Virus record (IMG/VR): IMGVR_UViG_3300010354_000395
Coordinates: 1-29,965 of that record
DNA: 29,965 nucleotides
Strand: one strand, 5' to 3'
Origin: a virus
Under the pieces are notes generated by a model. It was given only the letters and a program-made list of their open reading frames with translations. It searched no databases and had not been told where the DNA came from. Below, piece by piece: positions 18,335-26,739 of this stretch. A program made the translations under genes and the position numbers. Within the stretch, counting starts at the first letter, position 1. Each line of letters starts with the position of its first letter.

Positions 18335-21223
18335 ATGGCAATTAATCCTCAAAAATTTTTACCAGCAGGAAAAACAGGTGGACCATTGGCAAAAATGTCC
18401 AAAAAACTTGTTAAAAGTTCCGCAGTTATTAGTTTATCCGAAAATTCTATAAAAAATATTGGCATAATAAAAGTAAAAGTTATAGAGGTTGAAAGCATAC
18501 TGAAAGGTACTCTTGCCTTACAAAAAAAGCAATTAGATAATAAGAAAAGAGTATCAAGTCAATCTAGAAGAGAAAAGATAGAATCAAATTTAGAAACGAA
18601 ACCAAAGGCAGAAAAAGGTGATGTTAAGATGCCAAAAGTCCCCGGTATGGGATTTTTAGATTGGGTTAAAAATTTTATAGGTAAAATCATTTTAGGATAT
18701 TTTGCGGTTAGGATGATTGACCATCTTCCAAAACTAATGCCATTTGTAAAAGTTATAGGAGGAGCAGCAGATTTTATTATCAATGTTGGAGGCAAACTTC
18801 TAGATGGATTAGTTACTTTTATTGATTGGGGATATAAAGCATATGATGTCACAAGAGGATTTGTAAAAAATCTGTTTGGCAATGATGGTGTAAAACAATT
18901 TGATCAATTATCTGGACTTTTAAATCAATTTTTAAATCTTGCACTCATTGCAGGAATGGTTGCTGCTGGGTCTGGTGGTGGAAGAGGAAGAGGTGGTGGA
19001 GGTGGAGGTGTAAAACCAAGACCAGGAACTGGAGGAAGACCTAAAGTAACGACAAGTGGTGGTGGTCGTGCTGGTGGTATTGATATCAGAAATCCATTAA
19101 GACAAAGACCCAAAGTAACTATGGGTCGTGGTGGAAATCGAGCACTTTTATCTTCCATCAGGCCCTTTTTAAAGAGAATTCCATTACCAATTGTTGCAGC
19201 ATTAATTGATTTTGGATTGTCCGTTGCACTTGGGGAAAATCCGGGAAGAGCAGCATTTAGAGCAATTGGAGCTGGTCTTTTAGGTGCAATCGGAGCGGCT
19301 GCAGGGTCAGTTGTTCCTGGAGCGGGGACTTTTATTGGTGGTTTACTAGGAGGAACGGCTGGAGATTTAGTAGGAGGAGCTTTATATGATTCATTTTTTA
19401 GCGGCAAATCAGCAACTCCAAAAACTCAAGGAAGAGCACAAGGGGGGAATGTTATTTCCAGGGGAGGAAAATTTGGAGGAGTTTCCAGAACCATTACAAA
19501 AGAAAATAGAGGTAAATATAAAAGATTAATCACAAAAAAACCTGGCAGAATTGAAATCAAACCAGGTGCTGATATTGGGGGAGAAGAAAAACTTTTTGGT
19601 TTATTTCCTAAACCAAAACTACCAGAGTTCATCAATCCATTTGGAGTCATTGAGAAAAGTGGAAAAGAATTAGGTAAAAGTGATTTCTTTGGGCCAATTC
19701 TTGCAATTACATCTAAAATTTTATTAGGACAAAAACCAAGCAATAGCGATTATAAAAACGTTGGACTTGGAATTAATCTTTTAATATCAAAAGGTATTCA
19801 AGATGGAAGATTAAAAGGTGGTGTAGCTGCTGCATTCGCTGAAGGTGGTTTTGTAGATCCACAAACACTTTCTGCAATATCTGATGGCGGAGATATAAGT
19901 GATTGGGTATCTGCTTCATTTAAAGATGCAACTGAAAGCAATGCCCAAAAGACATTAAGAGAAATTCAAGAGAATTTAAGATTAAAAAAAGAGGGTAATG
20001 GATCTGAAACAAAACCAACATCAGAAGAGGACGTACCAACAGGAACTGGGTCATTAACTGGCAATACAAACGCAGAAAAAGTTTTTAATTATCTTATTGG
20101 ATATGGGTTTACTGAACAAGCAGCCGCTGGTGTAATCGGAAACCTTATGCAAGAATCTGGAGTCAATCCCCAATCAAAACAACTTGGCGGAGGTCCCGGA
20201 AGAGGTATTATGCAATGGGGAACAGGTGCAGGTAGTGGTGGAAGATGGGATGCACTCGTTGCTTGGGCATCATCGTCTGGAAAAGATCCATGGAAATTAG
20301 ACACTCAAGTTGAATGGATGATGAAAGAAATGAAAAGTTATGGAACGTTGAATAGATTAAAGGGTGTCACTAATGTAAAAAAAGCAGTTGAAATATTTGA
20401 AAGTGAAATGGAAAAAGCAGGAACTCCAAACTATCCTAGAAGATATCAATATGCTGCTGATGCTTTGGCAAGTTTTGGAAAGGGTCGTGCTGGTGGTGGA
20501 AATTTTACAGGAGGAGGGACAGGGGCTGGATATGGCTCTGGTGGAGTTAAAATCGCAGGCGATTTGGGAGATTATTTGAAAGCAAATAGAGGTGAAATTG
20601 GAGTGACTGGAAGTATTCATCAGCACCCTAGACATCCAGGACAATCTAGAAGAAATTATTTTTCATATCATAACCAAAATAGAGCACTTGATATTGGTGG
20701 ATATGGGCCCAATCATCCAAGTTCAGGTGGAAGAGATGAGCAAGCACCAGTCATTAGAGCGTTATTATCATGGAACAAAAAAAATGGATATACTCCTGTA
20801 GAAATTATTCATGGCTCACCTGCATTTAAGGGGTTAGGAAAATATGAATCAGCTCCAAATGCTCTCCACTCAAATCACGTCCATGTTGCATATAAAAAAG
20901 GTGGAGAAACTTTAGGTTATCCTCACCTTGCATCAATTGCAGAAAATGGTCCAGAAATTGTTATTGATAATGATAGTGCGTATTCAAGTCCTGAAGCTAA
21001 AAATATGTTGCTTGCCATCAACCAAGCAAAAGGATACAAAGGTGTTATGGAAGCAATAAGACAATATGCTCCATATGATGCTTTGGCTCCACAAATGATT
21101 TTCATGCCAGAGACAAATGTTGGTAGTGACTATGATGGTGAACAAGATGAATCAATGATAGCGATGCAATCCGTTGGTGGAGAAAGTTCGAATCCGATGG
21201 ATGTTTTATACAAGGGTGGTTAA
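18335..21223 (+). CDS. Large tail protein with lysozyme and M15-like peptidase domains (962 aa)
   Basis: A 962-residue protein. Residues about 105-190 hold hydrophobic helices (FIGKIILGYFAVRMIDHLPK) like those of the preceding protein; about 210-265 is Gly/Arg-rich; about 290-350 is a long glycine-zipper hydrophobic stretch. Residues about 570-715 match the phage tail lysozyme type (GVIGNLMQESGVNPQ with the likely catalytic Glu, GRGIMQWG). Residues about 745-860 contain H-x-N-x-x-x-LDIGG and HSNHVHVAY, the H...D...HxH pattern of M15/LAS zinc peptidases. It probably cuts peptidoglycan during DNA injection and replaces the lysozyme domain T4 carries on gp5. It starts two bases after the preceding stop. 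Confidence 0.8.
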   Translation: MAINPQKFLPAGKTGGPLAKMSKKLVKSSAVISLSENSIKNIGIIKVKVIEVESILKGTLALQKKQLDNKKRVSSQSRREKIESNLETKPKAEKGDVKMPKVPGMGFLDWVKNFIGKIILGYFAVRMIDHLPKLMPFVKVIGGAADFIINVGGKLLDGLVTFIDWGYKAYDVTRGFVKNLFGNDGVKQFDQLSGLLNQFLNLALIAGMVAAGSGGGRGRGGGGGGVKPRPGTGGRPKVTTSGGGRAGGIDIRNPLRQRPKVTMGRGGNRALLSSIRPFLKRIPLPIVAALIDFGLSVALGENPGRAAFRAIGAGLLGAIGAAAGSVVPGAGTFIGGLLGGTAGDLVGGALYDSFFSGKSATPKTQGRAQGGNVISRGGKFGGVSRTITKENRGKYKRLITKKPGRIEIKPGADIGGEEKLFGLFPKPKLPEFINPFGVIEKSGKELGKSDFFGPILAITSKILLGQKPSNSDYKNVGLGINLLISKGIQDGRLKGGVAAAFAEGGFVDPQTLSAISDGGDISDWVSASFKDATESNAQKTLREIQENLRLKKEGNGSETKPTSEEDVPTGTGSLTGNTNAEKVFNYLIGYGFTEQAAAGVIGNLMQESGVNPQSKQLGGGPGRGIMQWGTGAGSGGRWDALVAWASSSGKDPWKLDTQVEWMMKEMKSYGTLNRLKGVTNVKKAVEIFESEMEKAGTPNYPRRYQYAADALASFGKGRAGGGNFTGGGTGAGYGSGGVKIAGDLGDYLKANRGEIGVTGSIHQHPRHPGQSRRNYFSYHNQNRALDIGGYGPNHPSSGGRDEQAPVIRALLSWNKKNGYTPVEIIHGSPAFKGLGKYESAPNALHSNHVHVAYKKGGETLGYPHLASIAENGPEIVIDNDSAYSSPEAKNMLLAINQAKGYKGVMEAIRQYAPYDALAPQMIFMPETNVGSDYDGEQDESMIAMQSVGGESSNPMDVLYKGG

Positions 21224-21245
21224 ATATAAGAAGGAGAAATAACTC

Positions 21246-22592
21246 ATGGCACAACAGTTAAACGTATCTAAGAAGGGTCAATCATCCTTCGTAACAAAAG
21301 CAGAAATTAAATCAAACAAAGATCCAAACAAGATTGTAAGTCTACTTGGTGGACTAGACACTCCTGGCCCACGTCTTGTTCGTATCATGTATTATGAAAG
21401 CATTCTTCAAGATACGGTAAAAGCTGAGGTGATGTTCGATGACACTGGCGGATCTATAGATAATAAATCAACGATTGAAGGTTTACCCCTAGTAGGAACT
21501 GAGGAAGTCAACCTAAAATTCAAAGACAATAATGAAAATGAGATTAAAGTTCAATTGTATGTGAATAAAGTTACTCCCACATATGAAGATACGCGCAAAT
21601 CCAGAGTTGCTATCAGTTTAGTTTCTGAAGAATTCTTGAAAAATGAACAAATCAGACTGAATATTCGTTTTGATGGTAAAATATCTAATCATATTCGAAG
21701 AATTTTAACTGATAAAAAGTTTTTAGGGACAAAAAAGAAGTTAGATATTGAGGAGACAGGTAATAATTATAATTTTATCGGAAACAATAGAAAACCATAT
21801 TATGCTTTAAATTGGTTATCCAAGGCATCAATACCTGGCAAAGATGGAAAGAAAGGAGATAGTGCAGGATTTTTCTTTTTTGAAACTTCTGAAGGATTTA
21901 AGTTCAAATCAATTGATGGTTTATTTGCACAAGAGAAGAAAAGATCATTGATTTATAATGAATCTACAGATAAAGATGGTAAAGTTCCATCCGGATATGA
22001 TGGAAAAGTTTTAGAACAACAAGCAGACAATGCAGTGAATGCTCAAGAAAAGTTTCAAATGGGCGCATATGGAACAAGATTAATTGTATTTGATCCATTT
22101 AACTGCTACTATGAAGTTGTTAAGCAAACAGCAGAAAGTTCTAAGAAAGGAACAAAACTTGCAGGAAAAGATTTGCCAAAATTAAATGATAAGTTTAAAA
22201 GTGATTTTACTCGCACAACTTATATGTTAATTGACAAGGGAACTCTTCCAACAGGTAGTACAAAACAACAAATTGAGAAATCAACAGAACAAAATTTCGA
22301 ATCCAAAAATGTTCTGAATCAAGCAATTCGTAGATACAATCAAATGTTTGCAGGTATGCAGACAATTACGATTGCTGGAGATTTTTCTTTACATGCTGGA
22401 GATGTTATCTTTTTAGATACACCAGGACTCAGACCAGAAAAAAATGATGAAGTCAATAAGGAATATGGGGGTCTATATATTATAGCTGATCTATGTCACT
22501 ACATTTCTTCAACTGAAACCTATACAAAACTAAACCTAGTGAGAGATTCTTTTGGAAGAAAAGGTAATCACACCAATCGCGTTCCACTATAA
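21246..22592 (+). CDS. Baseplate hub protein, gp27-like (448 aa)
   Basis: A 448-residue protein starting MAQQLNVSKKGQSSFVTKAE. It has the layout of the gp27/gpD/VgrG-type hub: an N-terminal beta barrel (VRIMYYESILQDTVKAEVMF), a helical middle (LVSEEFLKNEQIRLNIRF) and a C-terminal barrel (TITIAGDFSLHAGDVIFLDT, then YGGLYIIADLCHYIS). The MQTITIAGDFSLHAGDVI segment is typical of these second barrels. Position before the gp5-like gene fits. AAGGAG at 21231-21236 is the ribosome-binding site. Identity as gp27 is inferred from fold pattern and context. Confidence 0.65.
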   Translation: MAQQLNVSKKGQSSFVTKAEIKSNKDPNKIVSLLGGLDTPGPRLVRIMYYESILQDTVKAEVMFDDTGGSIDNKSTIEGLPLVGTEEVNLKFKDNNENEIKVQLYVNKVTPTYEDTRKSRVAISLVSEEFLKNEQIRLNIRFDGKISNHIRRILTDKKFLGTKKKLDIEETGNNYNFIGNNRKPYYALNWLSKASIPGKDGKKGDSAGFFFFETSEGFKFKSIDGLFAQEKKRSLIYNESTDKDGKVPSGYDGKVLEQQADNAVNAQEKFQMGAYGTRLIVFDPFNCYYEVVKQTAESSKKGTKLAGKDLPKLNDKFKSDFTRTTYMLIDKGTLPTGSTKQQIEKSTEQNFESKNVLNQAIRRYNQMFAGMQTITIAGDFSLHAGDVIFLDTPGLRPEKNDEVNKEYGGLYIIADLCHYISSTETYTKLNLVRDSFGRKGNHTNRVPL

Positions 22593-22594
22593 CA

Positions 22595-22813
22595 ATGACA
22601 GACAGAAGTATTCAACAGCATATTAATGATGATAAAGATATGCTAGAAAATCCAACAATTTCTCCACAAATGCGTCGTCATGTGGAAGATGAGTTAGATC
22701 ATCTTGAAAAATATCAAGCGAAACATCCTGATGAAGAGCATGATCCAACAGCATTTGAGATGTACTGTGATGAACATCCAGATGCATCGGAGTGTAGGAT
22801 TTACGAGGATTGA
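22595..22813 (+). CDS. cp12: CP12-like Calvin-cycle regulator, 72 aa
   Basis: The C-terminus, residues 53-72 (AFEMYCDEHPDASECRIYED), is nearly the canonical CP12 C-terminal motif: YC-D-E-x-P-x-x-x-EC-R-x-Y-(E/D)-D with Cys58 and Cys67 eight residues apart, forming the redox disulfide that binds GAPDH. The N-terminal part is an acidic/basic helix without the N-terminal Cys pair that binds PRK in full-length CP12. CP12 clamps GAPDH and PRK in an inactive complex; phage versions are thought to shut down carbon fixation and steer reducing power to nucleotide synthesis. Here it lies two bases after the gp27-like stop and five bases before the gp5-like start, so it is co-expressed with baseplate genes. 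Confidence 0.85.
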   Translation: MTDRSIQQHINDDKDMLENPTISPQMRRHVEDELDHLEKYQAKHPDEEHDPTAFEMYCDEHPDASECRIYED

Positions 22814-22818
22814 TTTAA

Positions 22819-24495
22819 ATGGAAGGTGGTTCTCTCTTTAATCCTGGATTTTTAGGCGCAAACTTTTTATGGTGGGTTGGTCAAGTTGCCGACGATTCCA
22901 CATGGAGAGAAAACTTAAAAGAAGGCAAACATAAAAGTAGTGGTGAAGTACCTGGATGGGGATATAGGTACAAGGTAAGAATCATTGGTCTTCATGATAA
23001 GGAAGAGGAAACAATTCCATCTGATCAACTTCCTTGGGCTCAAGTCATGTATCCCATAACTGCAGGTGGCGGTCAAGGTAGTTCTTATCAAACTCCTGCA
23101 ATTAAACAGGGAATGTTTGTTTTTGGATTTTTTCTAGATGGGCAAGACCAACAAGTTCCTGTAATCATGGGTGTGTTGGGAGCAAATCCCCAAATTCAAA
23201 AAACACCCAAAACCGCAGTGAATGGTGGTGAAAACTATACATCTCAGAGTGGTCATGGAAATCAATCACCAGATGCAACAAAAAAAGTAAAAGATAATGA
23301 TTTAGCAACTGAGAGACCATCAGGTACAAGTCAATCTGGAACTCCAACAGGAGGAAATAATCCAGCAAATCCACCCACACCAAATGCAGTTCCAACAAAA
23401 GAAAGTCCAGCAGCTCCACATCAACAAACTGCAGGTGATAAGAAGAAGGATAGAGTTTTAAAAAGAAAACATACCTTACTCTGTCCAGATCCAAATAAAA
23501 GTTCTCCGTTAAAAGGAGTTCAAACTGAAATTGAAAGAGTAACAAAAGAAATTGAAAAAATTCAAAAAGCAATACAAGATTATGAATCTGCAATAAGTGC
23601 GGGATTGAGTGTGATTGATAGTGCTATCAGTGCAATCAATCAAATTAATAGGATGCTTAAAGATGCTGCTTGTCAAATTGCAAAATTTTTACAAACAATC
23701 TATCAATTAATACAGGATTTCATATCTGACTTGTATACCAAAATTCTTCAACCATTATTCAAACTTACACCACCATCAACAAGAATTAAATGGCTTGAAA
23801 AATTAATAAAAGGATTAGAAATAATTTCTTGTATCTTCAATAAAATTGGATTATCATTATGCGATTCTGCAGAAAAAGCATTAAAAGATTCTCTTAAGAG
23901 AAAAAGTCAACAGTCTCCTCCACCACCAGAATATGCGGACAGATTTCCAGATATTCCTTGGTTAGTGAGAGATAATCATTATAATCCAACACCAGTTTGC
24001 TCTGTAGAAGAACTTGTTGGCAGTGTTCTTGGTGAAAATTTAAATGATATTGTACAAGGGTTTGATGCTGCCATTTCGCCAATTGTTGCAGACATTCAAA
24101 ACACTTTAGCAGGTGTTGGTGTAAATGACGGCGGAGCACAATCTCAATCTTCAGATCTTATCACACCATTAAATCTAGGTTCATTAAGTGTTTCTGGTCT
24201 TTTAAATACGGGTTCTTTAGGTGGTGGTGGGTTTGATATAGGAGCTGCACTTGGATTTGTAAGTGCAATCACATCATTCTTCTCATGTGATATTTTGCCA
24301 AAATGTTCGGCAAACGATACTCATACATTACAAGAAGGTGGTAGCGGAAAACCAGGAACTGATGAACCTAATCCAGTTGCTGTTGCACAAGTTGCACAAG
24401 AGAAATCTTTAGCACAAGCAACTGGTGGAGGAACTTTAACTGGCGCTGGAACAGCAGCAGAAGGAACATATGTTGTTCCCAATGATGTGGCATAG
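22819..24495 (+). CDS. 5: gp5-like baseplate hub protein with OB fold, no lysozyme domain (558 aa)
   Basis: Residues about 8-125 match the OB-fold domain of T4 gp5: ANFLWWVGQVADDSTW, YRYKVRIIGLHDKEEETIPS, QLPWAQVMYPITAGGG and VFGFFLDGQDQQVPVIMGVLG. T4 gp5 continues into lysozyme and a beta-helix; here instead comes a Pro/Thr/Asn-rich linker (about 130-205), a coiled coil (about 230-330), a Pro-rich segment and a Gly/Ser-rich end. It probably attaches to the gp27-like ring in the hub. The enzyme and needle parts appear to be encoded elsewhere in this cluster (18335-21223 and 25513-26058). Confidence 0.8.
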   Translation: MEGGSLFNPGFLGANFLWWVGQVADDSTWRENLKEGKHKSSGEVPGWGYRYKVRIIGLHDKEEETIPSDQLPWAQVMYPITAGGGQGSSYQTPAIKQGMFVFGFFLDGQDQQVPVIMGVLGANPQIQKTPKTAVNGGENYTSQSGHGNQSPDATKKVKDNDLATERPSGTSQSGTPTGGNNPANPPTPNAVPTKESPAAPHQQTAGDKKKDRVLKRKHTLLCPDPNKSSPLKGVQTEIERVTKEIEKIQKAIQDYESAISAGLSVIDSAISAINQINRMLKDAACQIAKFLQTIYQLIQDFISDLYTKILQPLFKLTPPSTRIKWLEKLIKGLEIISCIFNKIGLSLCDSAEKALKDSLKRKSQQSPPPPEYADRFPDIPWLVRDNHYNPTPVCSVEELVGSVLGENLNDIVQGFDAAISPIVADIQNTLAGVGVNDGGAQSQSSDLITPLNLGSLSVSGLLNTGSLGGGGFDIGAALGFVSAITSFFSCDILPKCSANDTHTLQEGGSGKPGTDEPNPVAVAQVAQEKSLAQATGGGTLTGAGTAAEGTYVVPNDVA

Positions 24496-24506
24496 GAGAA
24501 ATAACA

Positions 24507-25487
24507 ATGCAAATCGTCCCACCATCAATTGATAATATTAAAGTTGGATACATCAGTAGAACTGAGGGTTATGTTCATGATTTATCAATTGAGCAAGCAA
24601 ATGAGTATGAAAGGTTCAATCCAGGAACAACCTTTATTTTTGTTGATGGTGATAGAGAAATTAATTATCTGACAATTAATCAAGTAAATGAATTATCTGT
24701 CAAAGATTTATTAAGAACTGATGCATGTAATACTGATTTTCAACCTTGCGGTCCACCTAGAATTAACTTCTTTGATGGTGAAGGAATTGGTGCAAAAGCA
24801 AATCCAATTATAGATGCTAATGGCGTTATCATTGCTGTTGACGTTATTTCTGGAGGATTTGGATATTCAAGTCCACCAAGAGTACAAGTTATTGATGATT
24901 GTGATAATGGAAGTGGCGCAGTTCTTCAGGCAATTGTTGAACGGGGTGTTGTCATTGAAGTTATTGTTTTAGATGGCGGTAGGGGTTACTTACAATCAAA
25001 GCAATCTGCAAATTTTTCTTTGGGTACAGTTCCACAATACTTAGCCAGAGTTTGTTTGAAAAGAGTTCTTATTACAAATCCAGGAATTAACTATAACTGT
25101 AGTATCGATAGACTAGTAATATCTCCATCAAATGGAGCGACATTATCATACAGTTGCGATTCTTTTGGTAGAATCACAAGAGTCGATGTTGTAAGTAAAG
25201 GATGTTACCAAGAGTTGCCATCCATTTATATGGAAAGTGATACGGGTCTTAATGCTTCTTTTGTTCCAGTGTTTGAAATTACACGAGACCCAACAGAACC
25301 AGAATCACCCGATGATACTGTTATTAAAGTCTATGATTTGGTCGGACTAACACTTCAAGGATATATTGGTGGAAAGGAATATTATGGTAATGTTTATTTT
25401 GAAAATGGATTAAAGTATGCTGGAAGAAGAAATACTGGTGGAGTAGTCAGAGTTTATGATACCAAAAGAGAGAGTATATCTCAATAA
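24507..25487 (+). CDS. Structural protein with GGxGY repeats (326 aa)
   Basis: A 326-residue beta-rich protein. It contains several related turns: VDVISGGFGYSSPPRVQVI, IVLDGGRGYLQSKQ and VDVVSKGCYQELPSIYM, a repeat type common in cyanophage tail and fibre proteins. The N-terminal about 80 residues are helical and acidic, and the last 50 (VYDLVGLTLQGYIGGKEYYG...) form another strand-rich unit. A ribosome-binding site AGGAGAAAT lies just before ATG 24507. Position between the hub gp5-like gene and the spike gene suggests a baseplate or hub-tip role; no T4 counterpart is recognised. Confidence 0.7.
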   Translation: MQIVPPSIDNIKVGYISRTEGYVHDLSIEQANEYERFNPGTTFIFVDGDREINYLTINQVNELSVKDLLRTDACNTDFQPCGPPRINFFDGEGIGAKANPIIDANGVIIAVDVISGGFGYSSPPRVQVIDDCDNGSGAVLQAIVERGVVIEVIVLDGGRGYLQSKQSANFSLGTVPQYLARVCLKRVLITNPGINYNCSIDRLVISPSNGATLSYSCDSFGRITRVDVVSKGCYQELPSIYMESDTGLNASFVPVFEITRDPTEPESPDDTVIKVYDLVGLTLQGYIGGKEYYGNVYFENGLKYAGRRNTGGVVRVYDTKRESISQ

Positions 25488-25490
25488 ATA
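25483..25490 (+). promoter_or_regulatory. Late promoter candidate (AATAAATA)
   Basis: AATAAATA matches the cyanophage late consensus NATAAATA and lies 22 bases before ATG 25513. It overlaps the stop codon of the preceding gene. Confidence 0.55.
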
Positions 25491-25512
25491 TTAGAATCAT
25501 TCATCTTATTTT

Positions 25513-26058
25513 ATGGCAAGTAAAAGAAATTTTTGGACTCAAATAATGAGTGCTATGAATGGTGCTCTTTCTTTTGGGTCGTTGAGTCCAACTGGTGATG
25601 TAACGTCAAGTGTTGAACTTCAGGGGTTGGATGGAAGACATTTTATCGATTTAACGGAAGATGGAGTTCGCAAAGGTTGGACTACAATCAATGCTCCCGG
25701 TGCTATTCAATTAAATTCAGGCGAAGATTTGGAAAAAGGTCAAGATGGTCTTTTTCTCAATGCTGAAAATGGTGATGTAATTCTTAGAGCAAGGAATGGT
25801 AAAGTACGTATTGAAGGATTGGATGTTGAAATTACAGCGTCTGGTGCTGGCACGGAGGGATTTTGTGAAATCTTAGCAAATCAAGATCTAAAGATTACTG
25901 GAAAAAATATTACTTTGAATGGAAAGCAATCACTCAAGTTAATGTCAACTGGTGTTTTGACTTTAGATGGAAAATTAGGTATGCAAATACTTTCATCTAT
26001 GGTCAACGGCGCTTCATCTGCAACAAATTCAAGAAAAAAACCTGGTCAAATAAAATAA
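25513..26058 (+). CDS. Beta-helix spike/needle protein, gp5 C-terminal-like (181 aa)
   Basis: A 181-residue protein. Residues about 60-165 are short regular strand repeats rich in Gly, Asn and Asp (LFLNAENGDVILRARNGKVR, DLKITGKNITLNGKQSLKLM), the pattern of the triple-stranded beta-helix needle at the end of T4 gp5 and VgrG. The N-terminus (about 1-25) is helical. The C-terminus ends in a short basic tail (SRKKPGQIK). It probably forms the membrane-piercing needle as a separate protein. It is preceded by a late promoter candidate and followed by a fibre-type gene with a strong ribosome-binding site. Confidence 0.68.
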   Translation: MASKRNFWTQIMSAMNGALSFGSLSPTGDVTSSVELQGLDGRHFIDLTEDGVRKGWTTINAPGAIQLNSGEDLEKGQDGLFLNAENGDVILRARNGKVRIEGLDVEITASGAGTEGFCEILANQDLKITGKNITLNGKQSLKLMSTGVLTLDGKLGMQILSSMVNGASSATNSRKKPGQIK

Positions 26059-26067
26059 GGAGGAATC

Positions 26068-26739
26068 ATGGCTTTTCAATTTGATGAAACACACATTTAT
26101 GACGGACAACATTTGGTTTGTGGTGAAGATAAGATTCCAAAAGCATTGGGAGTAGGCCCACTAAAAACTCCAGGTTCTTCTTATGTTGAAGGTCCATTAC
26201 AAGTCGGTGATGTTAATGAATTTGCGATTGCAGAGGGTGCAACAATACTTGGGCAAGCATCAGGAAATCTAAAAATTCCAAGACCAATTTATGCCCTATT
26301 GGTAAAAACATATGCACGAATCAAAAGTTTTTTAAAAGTTGATACGCTGCTAACCGTCAAACTTATCAAATCAAAAATAATTTACACAGAAGTTTTAATG
26401 GCAAAAACCAAAAACTTCATTATTGACCACCCAACAAAAACAGGAACAAAATTAGTTCATGCATGTTTGGAAGGCCCAGAAAACGGAGTCTATTTTAGAG
26501 GTAGAATCAAAAATAAAACTGCAATCTATTTGCCAGAATATTGGGAAAAACTGGTTGATCCAACTACAATTACTGTTAGTTTGACACCTATTGGCGCACA
26601 TCAAAATATAATTGTAAAAAGAATTGCAGATAACGTAATTCATTTACAATCAAATGGTGGTATTCCAATTGATTGCTATTTTCATGTGTTTGCTACACGT
26701 ATTGATGTTTCAAGACTAGTAACGGAGATTGAAGAATAA
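26068..26739 (+). CDS. Tail fibre/tip protein with conserved C-terminal module (223 aa)
   Basis: A 223-residue protein preceded by AAGGAGG. Residues about 110-223 form a module starting KNFIIDHPTKTGTKLVHACL and continuing EGPENGVYFRGR...IYLPEYWEKLV...ITVSLTPIGAHQ. The same module is found in the next gene and, from memory, in many cyanophage tail-fibre-like proteins. The N-terminal half is beta-rich and Gly-rich. It ends one base into the next gene. The role is likely a structural adsorption or tip component; no receptor information can be read. Confidence 0.7.
   Translation: MAFQFDETHIYDGQHLVCGEDKIPKALGVGPLKTPGSSYVEGPLQVGDVNEFAIAEGATILGQASGNLKIPRPIYALLVKTYARIKSFLKVDTLLTVKLIKSKIIYTEVLMAKTKNFIIDHPTKTGTKLVHACLEGPENGVYFRGRIKNKTAIYLPEYWEKLVDPTTITVSLTPIGAHQNIIVKRIADNVIHLQSNGGIPIDCYFHVFATRIDVSRLVTEIEE

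Noticed and set aside
17973-18341. 122-aa minus-strand frame at the end of the 848-aa protein
   Set aside because: Fully antisense to a convincing gene, with no start signal or domain.
18925-19407. 160-aa minus-strand Pro-rich frame
   Set aside because: It is the complement of Gly-rich codons (GGT/GGA) in the 962-aa tail protein; the Pro-rich composition is an artefact.
23165-23593. 142-aa minus-strand frame rich in Leu and Phe
   Set aside because: It is antisense to the Lys/Gln/Glu-rich linker and coiled coil of the gp5-like protein, which explains the composition.
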